Below are positions 27,971-36,188 of a DNA stretch of 64,000 nt, piece by piece. Location of the stretch: contig MTNJ01000013.1 in assembly GCA_002011425.1 (NCBI GenBank), positions 1 to 64,000 of the forward strand, given 5' to 3'. Source of the DNA: Candidatus Acetothermia bacterium JdFR-48 (GTDB taxonomy: Bacteria > Bipolaricaulota > Bipolaricaulia > Bipolaricaulales > Bipolaricaulaceae). The notes below the pieces were generated by a model. The model ran no database searches and was not told the DNA's origin. It saw only the letters and a list, made by a program, of their open reading frames with translations. The position numbers and the translations under genes are program-made. Position 1 is the stretch's first letter. The number at the start of each line of letters is the position of its first letter.

Positions 27971-28031
27971 ATAGTACCGTTGAGACGTAATCTCAGCAAA
28001 ACTTTTTCGAGAGACAATCCGACGCTAACAT
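27971..28031. promoter_or_regulatory. Divergent trk promoter region with inverted repeat
   Basis: Minus strand: TACTAT (27971-27976), 9 bp before trkA copy 1, with weak TTGCTG about 17 bp further up. Plus strand: TAACAT (28026-28031), 8 bp before trkH copy 2, with no good -35. Between them lies TGAGA-CGTAA-TCTCA (27981-27995), an inverted repeat lying inside the minus-strand promoter spacer and so a candidate operator. Confidence 0.4.
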
Positions 28032-28039
28032 AGCTTTGT

Positions 28040-29416
28040 ATGTGGATTTCGCGTGCGCCATGGGGGTATGTACTCCTGGTACTCGGGGGCACGATGTTCC
28101 CCGGGGGGGTCGCCGCCGGGATCGGCCATGAGTGGTCCGAATTCTGGACCTTTCTGGGCCTCGGGGCCGGCGCGTGCCTCGTGGGATGGGTCCTCGTGCG
28201 GAGGCGGACGCCCTCTCTGAAGCCGGAGGAGGCACCGGCCTTCGTGGCCGGAAGTTATCTCCTCTTCTCCCTCCTCGGGGCGATCCCCTTCCTCCACGTG
28301 GGGACGTTTATGGACGGGTGGTTCGAAGCTCTTTCAGGGATCACCACCACTGGGCTTTCCGTTTTCGTCGCCGAGGGACTCCCCCGGTCCCTGGTTCTTT
28401 TCCGTTCACTCTACCAATGGGTCGGGGGCGCGGGTATCGTGATCCTATCACTCGCGCTTCTCCTCCCGCCGGGCAGGGCCGCTCTCTCCCTCTACGCCGC
28501 CGAATATGGCCGGGAGAACGTCTTCGGGAACGTGCGCCTCGTGGCGCGGCGGGTGGCCACGGTATACCTCGGGCTCACGGTGCTCGGCTACGGGGCCTAC
28601 CTCATCGCCGGCATGGGGCCCTTCGACGGGCTCGCCCACGTCCTCTCCACTATTTCCACCGGGGGCTTCTCGCCCTACTCGACCTCCATCGGCAGCTACC
28701 GCTCGCCGGGGATCGAAGCGACGGTCTCCCTGTTCATGCTCACCGGGGCCACGAGCTTCCCGCTTTTCTGGACCCTGATCCGGCCGACGAGGTGGCGAAA
28801 GGCGCTCGCGGAGCGCGAACTCTGGCTCCTATTAGCCGTGCCACTCGTGCTCGGAGGCGTTGTCGCCGGAGCCATCGGATCCCTCGGCCTGGGCCTGTTC
28901 CAAGGGATATCGGCGGTGACCACCACGGGCTTCGCCACCACCGCCGTGGGCAGGCTTCCCGATCCCGCCCGTTGGGTCCTGATCTTCGGGATGTTACTCG
29001 GGGGGATGGGGGGTTCCACCGCGGGGGGAATAAAACTCTTTCGGACGCTCGGTCTCCTCGCGCTGATGGGCTGGGCGGTACGGCGGGCACGGCTTCCGGG
29101 GAGTGCCCAGGTCCCGTTCAAGTTCCTCGGCAGGACATTTTCCGCCGATGAGATGGTGGACTTCTCTGCGTATGTTCTCCTCTATTTCCTCATCCTGGTC
29201 GTCTCGGGGCTCGTGCTCTCCCTCATGGGATATGGTCTTTCCGATTCCCTCTTCGAAGCCGCCTCTGCCCAGGGGACGGTGGGGCTTTCGGTGGGGATCG
29301 CGCGGCCCGGAGCACCGGTGGGTGCTAAGCTGGTCCTCATGCTTCTCATGTGGATGGGGAGACTGGAGATCTTCCCGGTTATCCTCTTCCTGCGAAAGGC
29401 GGTGAGGCGGTGGTGA
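28040..29416 (+). CDS. trkH: Trk/Ktr K+ transporter membrane subunit (copy 2)
   Basis: 458 residues, diverged from copy 1 but with all four filters: SGITTTGLSVF, STISTGGFSPYS, AVTTTGFATTAV and ASAQGTVGLSVG. Glycines of each loop are kept, so K+ (or K+/Na+) conduction is expected. The ATG has no clear Shine-Dalgarno and the predicted -10 lies 8 bp upstream. The partner RCK gene overlaps its stop by 4 nt. Two Trk systems back to back may differ in affinity or ion coupling. Confidence 0.9.
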   Translation: MWISRAPWGYVLLVLGGTMFPGGVAAGIGHEWSEFWTFLGLGAGACLVGWVLVRRRTPSLKPEEAPAFVAGSYLLFSLLGAIPFLHVGTFMDGWFEALSGITTTGLSVFVAEGLPRSLVLFRSLYQWVGGAGIVILSLALLLPPGRAALSLYAAEYGRENVFGNVRLVARRVATVYLGLTVLGYGAYLIAGMGPFDGLAHVLSTISTGGFSPYSTSIGSYRSPGIEATVSLFMLTGATSFPLFWTLIRPTRWRKALAERELWLLLAVPLVLGGVVAGAIGSLGLGLFQGISAVTTTGFATTAVGRLPDPARWVLIFGMLLGGMGGSTAGGIKLFRTLGLLALMGWAVRRARLPGSAQVPFKFLGRTFSADEMVDFSAYVLLYFLILVVSGLVLSLMGYGLSDSLFEAASAQGTVGLSVGIARPGAPVGAKLVLMLLMWMGRLEIFPVILFLRKAVRRW

Positions 29417-30075
29417 GGGTCATCATCGTAGGATTGGGAGCGCTAGGAAAACGTCTGGCGGAGGAACTCTCGGGAAAAAAGGGAGTGGAACTTGTCCTCC
29501 TCGACCGCGACGAGATAATCTGCAAGGAGGCGGCGGATCGCTACGATGCCCTGGTACTCCGTGGGGACGGGACCGACCCCAAGCTTCTTCAGGAGGCGGG
29601 AATTCAGGGGGCGGTGCTCGTCGCCGCCACCGGTTCGGACCCCATAAATACGGTGGTGGGTATCCTGGCCAAACAGGCGGGGGCGGAGCGGGCCATCGTG
29701 GTGCTCGACGACCTGGCGCTGCGCACCGCATGCCAGACGGCAGGAGTGGACATCGTGGTATCGCCCGTTATCTCGGCGGCGAACGAGATCGCTGGGTACA
29801 TCTTCGGTGAGGAGTCCCTCGACTTCGCTGTGGCCGTGGCCGGCGGGGCGCGGGTGGCGGAGCTCTCCCCCGGTCCCCTAGCGGGGAAGAAACTTTCCGA
29901 GCTCACACTTCCCAAGGGAACGGTAATTCCTTTGGTCCTTCGGGAAGGGCGGGCGCTCGTCCCCACCGACGAAACGGCCCTCGCCCCCGAGGATGTGGTG
30001 ATACTGCTTGCCGAGAGCGATGAGAAGCTCGCCGCCGCTAAACGTCTCTTCTCCCCCGCCACGCCCGGCGGTTAA
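29413..30075 (+). CDS. trkA: Trk system K+ regulatory subunit (copy 2)
   Basis: 220 residues. RCK_N with VGLGALGKRLAEEL and acidic LVLLDRDE, RCK_C from about 145 ending in EDVVILLAESDE. GTG 29413 overlaps the trkH stop (GTGA), a coupling typical of subunit pairs; the alternative GTG one codon earlier is less likely. It differs clearly from copy 1 in the linker and RCK_C, so each RCK protein probably serves its own channel. Confidence 0.88.
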   Translation: MRVIIVGLGALGKRLAEELSGKKGVELVLLDRDEIICKEAADRYDALVLRGDGTDPKLLQEAGIQGAVLVAATGSDPINTVVGILAKQAGAERAIVVLDDLALRTACQTAGVDIVVSPVISAANEIAGYIFGEESLDFAVAVAGGARVAELSPGPLAGKKLSELTLPKGTVIPLVLREGRALVPTDETALAPEDVVILLAESDEKLAAAKRLFSPATPGG

Positions 30076-30098
30076 GATTCCCAGCCGAAGGAGGCGAG

Positions 30099-30515
30099 AT
30101 GTTGAAGGCCAGAAGCGGGAATTTCCTCGTGGTGCGGTTCCGGGACGGTGAGAGCCTCCTCGATGGCCTCCGGGATCTGGGGGTCCGTGCGGGGGCGATC
30201 CTGGGGGGCGTGGGGATGCTCCGGGACCTCGTCTTCGCTTACTGGAACGGGAAGGAGTACGTCCGCGAGCCGGTAAATGAGCCGGTCGAGCTCCTCTCGC
30301 TGCAGGGAAACTTCGGGGAACGGGACGGGGAGATCGTTGTCCACGCCCACGTGGTGGCAGGGAAAGAGGGGGGCGCCGCCGTGGGCGGCCACCTCATGGA
30401 GGCCACGGTCCACAATACTGCCGAGCTGCTGATCGCCGAGCTCCCCAGCGTGGCTATGGAGCGTAGGCCCGAGGGGACGGGCCTCATGGGCCTCTATCCT
30501 CGGGAAAAGCGATGA
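30099..30515 (+). CDS. PPC/DUF296-domain protein
   Basis: 138 residues forming one PPC (DUF296) domain: FLVVRFRDGESLLDGL, GAILGGVGMLRDLVFAYW, then the signature HAHVV...VGGHLMEATVHNTAELLI. Stand-alone bacterial and archaeal members form trimers of unknown role; plant relatives with AT-hooks bind DNA, but no AT-hook is present here. ATG 30099 has GAAGGAGGCGAG before it. The next (dead) gene overlaps its stop by 4 nt, implying that they once formed a unit. Confidence 0.82.
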   Translation: MLKARSGNFLVVRFRDGESLLDGLRDLGVRAGAILGGVGMLRDLVFAYWNGKEYVREPVNEPVELLSLQGNFGERDGEIVVHAHVVAGKEGGAAVGGHLMEATVHNTAELLIAELPSVAMERRPEGTGLMGLYPREKR

Positions 30516-31685
30516 ACCTCATCCGGGAGAGCGACCTCCACGCATTACGAGATTTGGTGGGGAGGGACGGGCCGGTGGTGAGCCTCTACCTTAACGTGAC
30601 CCCACCCCGGCCGTTCAAGTCGAAACTGCGTTCTCTCATTCACGACAAGTAGGTGAGGCTCCGGTCCGCGGGGTTGCGCAAGGGGCTCCTGCGGCGGGTC
30701 GAGGGGATATTTGAGGCGCTCAAAGCGTACGTGGACGAGCTCCGGCCTCTGGAGAGGACACAGCTCCTCGCGATTTTCGCCGCCGAGGACTTCTTCCAAA
30801 AGTTCCGGCTTCCCGTGGCCCTCCCGAGCCGCCTCTACGTCGATCCTGACCCCTATATCCGTCCCCTGACCATGCTTCTGGACGAGTTCAACCGGTACTG
30901 TGTGATCCTAGTGGACCGCAAGCGGACCCGGGTGTTCGACATGTACCTCGGGGAGATGGAGGAAGGCTTGGGAGTGTTCGAGAGCGAGACCCCAAGTTGG
31001 GTCTCTGAAGGGGAGGGTCGTGCTGCCCGCGGGACGGCGGTGGGGACCGACCCGTGGGCCGGCTGGCGTGAAAGTAAGATCCAACGCCACATCGCGGACC
31101 ATGTCCAGCGTCACTTCAAGGAGGTGGCGGGGGTTCTGTTCGAACACTTCCAGCACCGGGAGTTCGATCGTGTCATCGAGGAGGCCCGAAAGGTGAGGGG
31201 GGAAGGTCGTCCCGGGGTTCCTGGGCCACCTCCACTCTTACCTCCGGGAGCGGTTGGCCGGGGTCTTCGCCGGAAAGATGGATCTCCCCGTGAACGAGAT
31301 CAAGAGGGGCCCTTGAAGTGGCAGCCCGGGACAAACGAGGCCCTCATCGAACGCTTCCTATCCGAGGCGAACCGCGAGGGTGGCCTTGGAGTACTGGGGC
31401 TCAACGACGTCGTCCTCGCGCTGATGATGTCCCAGGTCCACACGTTGGTGCTCGAGCTCGACTATCGACAGCGGGACTGGATATGCCCCCGCGACCATTA
31501 TCTCGCCATGACGGCCGGGACGCGCCCCCTTGTGCAAGGGGGGACTCGAGGAGGTCAAGGACTTTGTGGACGAAGTGGCGGAGGAGACGATCGAATAGGG
31601 GGCCGAGGTGGAGCACGTTTTCACCGAACACGAGGGGTTCAGCGATTGGAAGGTCGGGGCGTTCTTGCGGTTCCGCATCTATTGA
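30512..31685 (+). pseudogene. Decayed bacterial archaeo-eukaryotic-type release factor (baeRF/eRF1-like) gene
   Basis: The parts add up to one eRF1-like protein of the bacterial baeRF group: VSLYLNVTPP at the N-terminus, a middle domain with CVILVDRKRTRVFDMYLGEM, and a C-terminal eRF1_3-like domain with LGLNDVVLALMMSQVHTLVLE, a damaged zinc ribbon (WICPRDHYLAM, CKGG) and EHEGFSDWKVGAFLRFRI. Breaks are TAG at 30650, a frame change near 31200, two more near 31310-31335, another near 31535, and TAG at 31596. ATG 30512 overlaps the PPC gene stop. Five or more lesions make recoding unlikely. Confidence 0.7.
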
Positions 31686-31688
31686 GCC

Positions 31689-32207
31689 CTAGCGATACTC
31701 CACCACCTCGTCCAGGGGGCGGCGGGGCCGGGGCCGCGGTTCTTGGTCTGGGTGGCCCAACGGGACGATGGCCACGGGGCGCAGCTCTTGCGGGAGAGAG
31801 AGGGCTCCCCGAACCTCATCCTCGGAGAAAGCACCCACCCAGCAGGCGCCGAGTCCCTTCGCGTGGGCCGCGAGCAGCAAGTTCTGGGTGGCCGCCGCGG
31901 TGTCCTGGATGCAATAGAGACCTACCCCCCGATCCCCATAGGCTCTCCGCGCGCGCTCGAGGTCCGCGCAGACGACGATGACCACTGGGGCTTCGGCGAT
32001 GAACCCCTGCCCCAGCGCGGCCGCGACTAGCTTCCGCTTGAGCTCGGGGCCCCGCACCACGATGAAGCGCCACGGTTGGGCATTTCCCGCGCTCGGGGCC
32101 CAGGTGGCCGCCTCCAAAATCCTTACGAGGTCCTCCTCAGGGATGACGTCTGGCTTGAACCGTCTTATCGACCTCCGTCCCTTTATGATTTCCACTAAAT
32201 TCTCCAT
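31689..32207 (-). CDS. Nitroreductase-family flavoprotein
   Basis: 172 residues. FMN-site motifs RRSIRRFKPD at 12, WAPSAGNAQPWRF near 37, and the family helix AAATQNLLLAAHAKGLGACWVGAF near 105. Short single-domain members reduce nitroaromatics, quinones or flavins with NAD(P)H. ATG 32207 is preceded by GGGAGGAGGTCTTC. Convergent with the dead release-factor gene; monocistronic. Physiological substrate unknown. Confidence 0.88.
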   Translation of the reverse strand: MENLVEIIKGRRSIRRFKPDVIPEEDLVRILEAATWAPSAGNAQPWRFIVVRGPELKRKLVAAALGQGFIAEAPVVIVVCADLERARRAYGDRGVGLYCIQDTAAATQNLLLAAHAKGLGACWVGAFSEDEVRGALSLPQELRPVAIVPLGHPDQEPRPRPRRPLDEVVEYR

Positions 32208-32249
32208 GAAGACCTCCTCCCGACTGTAAATTTATACACTTGGCATCAA

Positions 32250-32278
32250 TTGAAATCCAAACCCCTATCTCGTATCAT
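32250..32278 (+). promoter_or_regulatory. Promoter of the ribbon-helix-helix gene
   Basis: TTGAAA (32250-32255), 17-bp spacer, TATCAT (32273-32278), about 50 bp before ATG 32328. The AT-rich interval 32208-32327 also holds a possible minus-strand TATAAA for the nitroreductase gene. Confidence 0.55.
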
Positions 32279-32327
32279 ATGTATGTCTATTTAGGCTAAA
32301 AATTGACAGAAAAGGGGGGATTAACAT

Positions 32328-32516
32328 ATGCCGAAGAGGGGTCAGGGTACCACCGATAAGATTTCCATTTATATTCCGCAGAAGAAGGCTCAGCAAAATG
32401 TGATCGAACGGCTGCGCAAACTGGCGGAAAAAAAGGACCGTTCCATCAATTACCTCGTGGTGGAGGCCATCCTTCAATACCTGGAACGCGAGGAGAAGAA
32501 GGAAAAGGGCTCGTAA
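32328..32516 (+). CDS. Ribbon-helix-helix (CopG/Arc-like) DNA-binding protein
   Basis: 62 residues. A strand-forming KISIYIPQKKA is followed by helix NVIERLRKLAEKKDRSIN and helix LVVEAILQYLERE, the Arc/CopG ribbon-helix-helix arrangement. ATG with AAGGGGGGATTAACAT before it. Small proteins of this type repress their own or nearby genes, often as antitoxins, but no toxin gene follows: panB is next, 80 bp away. A role in regulating panB or the divergent nitroreductase is possible but not shown. Confidence 0.72.
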   Translation: MPKRGQGTTDKISIYIPQKKAQQNVIERLRKLAEKKDRSINYLVVEAILQYLEREEKKEKGS

Positions 32517-32596
32517 TTTCCGCCACGGGCTCCCCACCGCCTCGCCTGGCAGTCGTAACTGCTTTCGCTATATGATGCATACACAAAGGAGGGAAG

Positions 32597-33457
32597 ATGC
32601 CGGAAAGCAAGAAACTCACTATTCCCGACCTTTACGCCATGGTGGAGCGGGGGGAGAAGATTACCTTCCTCACCGCTTACGACTACCCTACAGCCCGCCT
32701 CGAGGACCGGGCCGGGATCGACATGATCCTGGTGGGCGACTCGGGAGCGATGTGCCTCCTGGGACACGAAACCACTCTCCCCGCCACAATGGATTTCATG
32801 GTGGAGATCACCGCCGCGGTCTCGCGCGCAGTGGAGCGAGCTTTCGTGGTGGGTGACATGCCCTACATGTCGTATCAGCCTTCGGACGAGCTCGCCGTAA
32901 AGAACGCGGGCCGTTTCATCTCCGAAGGCGGTGCCGATGCAGTGAAGCTTGAGGGGGGTGCCAGGATGGCGGAGCGGGTTGAAGCGATCGTGCGGGCCGG
33001 GATCCCGGTTATGGGCCACATCGGCCTCACCCCCCAGGCCGCGAGCCTGATCGGGGGCCTCAAGGCCCAGGGGCGTACCGCCGAGACTGCGGTGCAGCTC
33101 ATCGAGGACGCCGAGGTCTTGGAGGAGGCGGGGGCGTTCGCAATCCTCCTCGAGGCCGTCCCGGCCCGGGTGGCCGAGATCATCGTCGAGCGGGCGAAAG
33201 TCCCCATCCTCTCCATCGGCTCGGGGGCGGCCTGCCACGGCCAGCTCCTCATCGTTCACGACATCCTGAACCTCTTCGAGGCATTCACGCCCAAGTTCGT
33301 GAAGGTGTACGCGGATGTGGCTGCGGTAATGCTCGAGGCTTTCCGCAATTACATCACCGATGTCAAGTCCGGAAAATTCCCAACCCGGGAGCACGCGTAC
33401 CGGATTCCGAGGGAAGAGTGGCAGCGCCTCAAGGAGATGCTGGACGAGGAGGCTTGA
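32597..33457 (+). CDS. panB: 3-methyl-2-oxobutanoate hydroxymethyltransferase
   Basis: 286 residues, the usual PanB length. TIM-barrel motifs FLTAYDYPTARLEDRAGID and metal-ligand region LVGDSGAMCLLGHETTLPAT near 44-63, catalytic Glu region NAGRFISEGGADAVKLEGG, and IGSGAACHGQLLIVHD near 200. Converts 2-oxoisovalerate plus methylene-THF to ketopantoate, the first step to pantothenate and CoA. AAAGGAGGGAAG precedes the ATG. No panC or panD adjacent. Confidence 0.94.
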   Translation: MPESKKLTIPDLYAMVERGEKITFLTAYDYPTARLEDRAGIDMILVGDSGAMCLLGHETTLPATMDFMVEITAAVSRAVERAFVVGDMPYMSYQPSDELAVKNAGRFISEGGADAVKLEGGARMAERVEAIVRAGIPVMGHIGLTPQAASLIGGLKAQGRTAETAVQLIEDAEVLEEAGAFAILLEAVPARVAEIIVERAKVPILSIGSGAACHGQLLIVHDILNLFEAFTPKFVKVYADVAAVMLEAFRNYITDVKSGKFPTREHAYRIPREEWQRLKEMLDEEA

Positions 33458-33504
33458 ACGACCGAGAGGCGCAGGAGCTTTTCTGAAAGTGAAAGGAGGT
33501 GACC

Positions 33505-33738
33505 ATGAAGAGGTTCAACGATTTTCTGAAGTTTCGGTGGTTTATCACGCCCACTATCATGCCGATTATTTTCTGGGTGGGGGTCTTTATCGCCGTCGTG
33601 CGCGGGATCATCGATATCGTATGGGGCGCGAGACTGCGCAATCCCCAGCTCATAACGAGCGGCATCTTCACCTTGTTCTTGGGACCAGTCTTTGTGCGGA
33701 TGTTGTGCGAATGGTTCCTTACCTTCTTCCAAGAGTGA
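33505..33738 (+). CDS. Small two-TM membrane protein (DUF4282-like)
   Basis: 77 residues. Starts MKRFNDFLKFRWFITPTIMP, then two hydrophobic spans (about 15-38 and 52-72) with an Arg/Asn-containing loop, resembling DUF4282 proteins of unknown function. ATG 33505 has a strong AAAGGAGGTGACC; the GTG two codons earlier is too close to it. About 45 bp after panB, so possibly the same transcript. Its stop nearly touches the convergent mrpD stop. Confidence 0.65.
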   Translation: MKRFNDFLKFRWFITPTIMPIIFWVGVFIAVVRGIIDIVWGARLRNPQLITSGIFTLFLGPVFVRMLCEWFLTFFQE

Positions 33739-33739
33739 G

Positions 33740-35194
33740 CTAGCGGACGAGGAACCAGAGCGCGAGCAGGGCTGCGGAGAAGAGAAAGGCGAGGAAAGAC
33801 TCATCCAAGCGCCAGCGGGGCAGGCTTACCGGTAGCTTTCGCATCAGGGGACTCACAATGCCTCCAGCGATGATGGCTCCTACGGTAGAAAGGAGCAGGG
33901 GAAAGCTGCGAAGCGCGGGTTCTCGAATCAAGAGGAAAAGGCCCCCGCCAAAGATAGCCGCGCTGAGAAGTAAGGGGGGCCCGTCGGCCATTCCTGCTTT
34001 TTTGCCCCTGATGATCGAGGGCAAGAGTTTGGTGAAGGAAGCGGCCGTTCCCAAAGTAAGTACGAAGAGTGCCCACTTTCCCCACGGAGGTGCAGCTGAC
34101 GAAAGGAGTCCCTTGGCCCCATAGCCGATAAAAGGGGGGAGGCCCACGATGGCCAGTGTCCCCACTCCCAGAGAAAGCCGTGTTCCCGTACAGAGTCGTC
34201 CTGCAAGCTTGGAAATATGGCGGCTCCTCCCCTCAGTTTCCGCCCTTCCAGCGGCGAGGAAAAGGAGGGCTTTGAAAAGTCCATGGGCTACCCCATAAGC
34301 GGTGGCCCCCGCCCATGCTTCCCAACCGAAGCCGAGGAGTATATACCCTAGCTGGGACATGGTCGAATACGCAAGGAAAACCTTGATGTCCTCTTCCCAG
34401 AAGAGGTGAAGAACCCCCAAGAAACCCGTCACGAGGCCTATAGCGACCAGGACATTACCTATCGGAAAAGCCGTCGAAAGCCGGGCGAGGGTGATGATCC
34501 CCATTTTGACGACGAGCCCGGAGAGCAGTGCCGAGACAGGGGAGGGGGCATAGCCGTGGGCAGTAGGAAGCCACAGTGCCAACAAGAATACCCCACCCTT
34601 AGCGGCAGCTCCGGCGACGAGGAGCCCCACTCCCAGCGAAAGCCCCAAGTCCCCAGATGAAATCGTGGAAGAGATCTCGAGGAGAGAAAGGGTCCCTGTC
34701 TTGGCATAGACAAATCCCACCCCTAGAAGGTAGAGGATCATGCCACAACTCGTAAGGATCAAGTACTTGAGGCTCGCCCAAACCTGGGCTGGTCGGCCCT
34801 CGATCCCAACGAGGAGAAAGGCAATGAGTGAAGTGAGTTCCAGGGAGACGTAGAGGTTGAAGAGATCCAGCGAGAGGACGAGGGAGAGGATTGTTCCGAC
34901 GAGGAGGGTCAGCAACGCGTAGAAGTGCCGTGGCCACCCACGCTCAGATAGAAGCAGAATCAGGTGCAGGAAGAGGGAGAGCCCCCAGAAGGCGGCGGCG
35001 AGGGGATCCCCCTGCCAGGGTATGGCCCAAATGCCCAGCCCGAGGTGGTCCGGTGGAAAGCCGGGGAACCAGAGGGAGAAGGACGTGACCCCCACGAGGA
35101 GGGCGATGCCACTTAGGAGGCGCGCCCGCGTGGTGAGGAAGCCCAGGACTCCGAGGACCAGGTACCCGAGGACCCCCATGAGGGCAGGGGTCAT
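33740..35194 (-). CDS. mrpD: Mrp-type cation/H+ antiporter subunit D (NADH-dehydrogenase-like membrane subunit)
   Basis: 484 residues with about 13-14 TMs. Complex-I antiporter-like features: FNLYVSLELTSLIAFLLVGIEG near 107 with the key TM5 Glu, KYLILTSCGMILYLLGVG, the TM7-8 region AKGGVFLLALWLPTAHGYAPSPVSALLSG, and HGLFKALLFLAAG. The proton-conducting module of the Mrp complex; the only large antiporter-like subunit of this operon. ATG overlaps the mrpC stop (ATGA). Last gene of the operon. Confidence 0.88.
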   Translation of the reverse strand: MTPALMGVLGYLVLGVLGFLTTRARLLSGIALLVGVTSFSLWFPGFPPDHLGLGIWAIPWQGDPLAAAFWGLSLFLHLILLLSERGWPRHFYALLTLLVGTILSLVLSLDLFNLYVSLELTSLIAFLLVGIEGRPAQVWASLKYLILTSCGMILYLLGVGFVYAKTGTLSLLEISSTISSGDLGLSLGVGLLVAGAAAKGGVFLLALWLPTAHGYAPSPVSALLSGLVVKMGIITLARLSTAFPIGNVLVAIGLVTGFLGVLHLFWEEDIKVFLAYSTMSQLGYILLGFGWEAWAGATAYGVAHGLFKALLFLAAGRAETEGRSRHISKLAGRLCTGTRLSLGVGTLAIVGLPPFIGYGAKGLLSSAAPPWGKWALFVLTLGTAASFTKLLPSIIRGKKAGMADGPPLLLSAAIFGGGLFLLIREPALRSFPLLLSTVGAIIAGGIVSPLMRKLPVSLPRWRLDESFLAFLFSAALLALWFLVR

Positions 35195-35550
35195 CGTTCC
35201 ATCTCCTCCTCCGTGGCCTCCTCGATTCTTTCGGCTTCTTGGGTATGGAGCTGTTCAGCGAGGGAGACGGCGTAGGCGAGGGAGAGGGCGAGGGTCGCGA
35301 AATGGATCACGATGGCGGTGAGGACCAATGCTTGGGGAAGGGGATCGGCACTTGGGATCCCTGCGGGAAAGCCGATGAGGGGTGGCTTCCCACCGGGGCG
35401 GTAAGAGAGAGAAACGAGGAAGAGGATCGCCCCCCCAGAGGCGACGTTCAGCCCGAGGAGTTTCCAAATGAGCAAGCGCCGCAGGACAAGGGCTCCGAAT
35501 CCCAGGACGACCAGAGCGACCCCCAGGGCAGCTGTGGCCAAAACTTCCAT
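35191..35550 (-). CDS. mrpC: Mrp antiporter subunit C (NuoK-like)
   Basis: 119 residues, three TMs (about 5-22, 28-48, 73-97). The third contains DPLPQALVLTAIVIHFATLA, the MrpC/NuoK hallmark. The C-terminal tail is charged and rich in Glu. ATG shares one base with the mrpB stop (TGATG). It completes the Mrp membrane module. Confidence 0.88.
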   Translation of the reverse strand: MEVLATAALGVALVVLGFGALVLRRLLIWKLLGLNVASGGAILFLVSLSYRPGGKPPLIGFPAGIPSADPLPQALVLTAIVIHFATLALSLAYAVSLAEQLHTQEAERIEEATEEEMER

Positions 35551-36188
35551 CAGATTTCCCCCCGGTGCGCCGCGAAGTAGTGCAACACCACCCAGGTGCC
35601 GATGGTAACCTCGATTCCAATGAGAAGATTGAAGAGCACAAGAAGTCCGCTCCCCCGCAAACCCCAGAGGAAACCCGCCGCCCCGAGGACGAGGAGGGCC
35701 GCGATTGCTCCGTACTCGAGGAACTCGAGCTTCCCCTCATGTAGCTCACGACTCAGGCGCTCGATCCCCTTGGCCATGGCGAGGAGGAGGAGCCCCGAGC
35801 CGGCAATGGCTCCCGCGGGGAACCCCCCTCCTGGTCCTAGGTGTCCTGAGGCTGCGAGATAGACGGAAAAGACAATGACCATTGGGAGGAGAATGTCCGC
35901 CATCTCCCGGACCACGCCCCGTTCAGGAATCACCGGCTCACGCCACCGCCCGAGAGGCTGGAGGGTGTACCGCACTCCCACCATGGCCAGGGCGAAGACG
36001 AGCACTTCGAGCAAGGTGTCATAGAGCCTCGCGCCAAGGACCACTGCCGCGACCCCGTTCTTCGCCCCGTAGACCACCGCTAGCCCCTTCCATGGGCGGA
36101 CCTCCGCCAGTGTGCCGAGCGAGAGGAAGCCGGGCACGAGGACCGCGGTAAGGAGAAGCAGGGCTCCGAACGCGAGTGTCCTCTTCAC
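35550..36188 (-). CDS. mrpB: Mrp antiporter subunit B (MnhB domain)
   Basis: 212 residues. The N-terminal TM and a second hydrophobic segment YDTLLEVLVFALAMVGVRYTL (a piece normally at the C-terminus of MrpA or start of MrpB) precede the MnhB domain with GHLGPGGGFPAGAIAGSG at about 130. GTG 36188 overlaps the previous stop (GTGA) and has GAGGAGG five bases before it, so I prefer it to the upstream ATG. Four to six TMs in all. Confidence 0.85.
   Translation of the reverse strand: MKRTLAFGALLLLTAVLVPGFLSLGTLAEVRPWKGLAVVYGAKNGVAAVVLGARLYDTLLEVLVFALAMVGVRYTLQPLGRWREPVIPERGVVREMADILLPMVIVFSVYLAASGHLGPGGGFPAGAIAGSGLLLLAMAKGIERLSRELHEGKLEFLEYGAIAALLVLGAAGFLWGLRGSGLLVLFNLLIGIEVTIGTWVVLHYFAAHRGEI

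Noticed and set aside
30650-31598. TAG codons in the release-factor-like gene as pyrrolysine or suppressed stops
   Set aside because: At least four frame changes accompany them and zinc-ribbon cysteines are lost; intact genes here use TAG as a normal stop (leuD, mutL).
30653-31981. Single 442-codon + strand frame across 30653-31981
   Set aside because: Only its first half and a middle part resemble the release-factor family; its end runs into the antisense of the nitroreductase gene.
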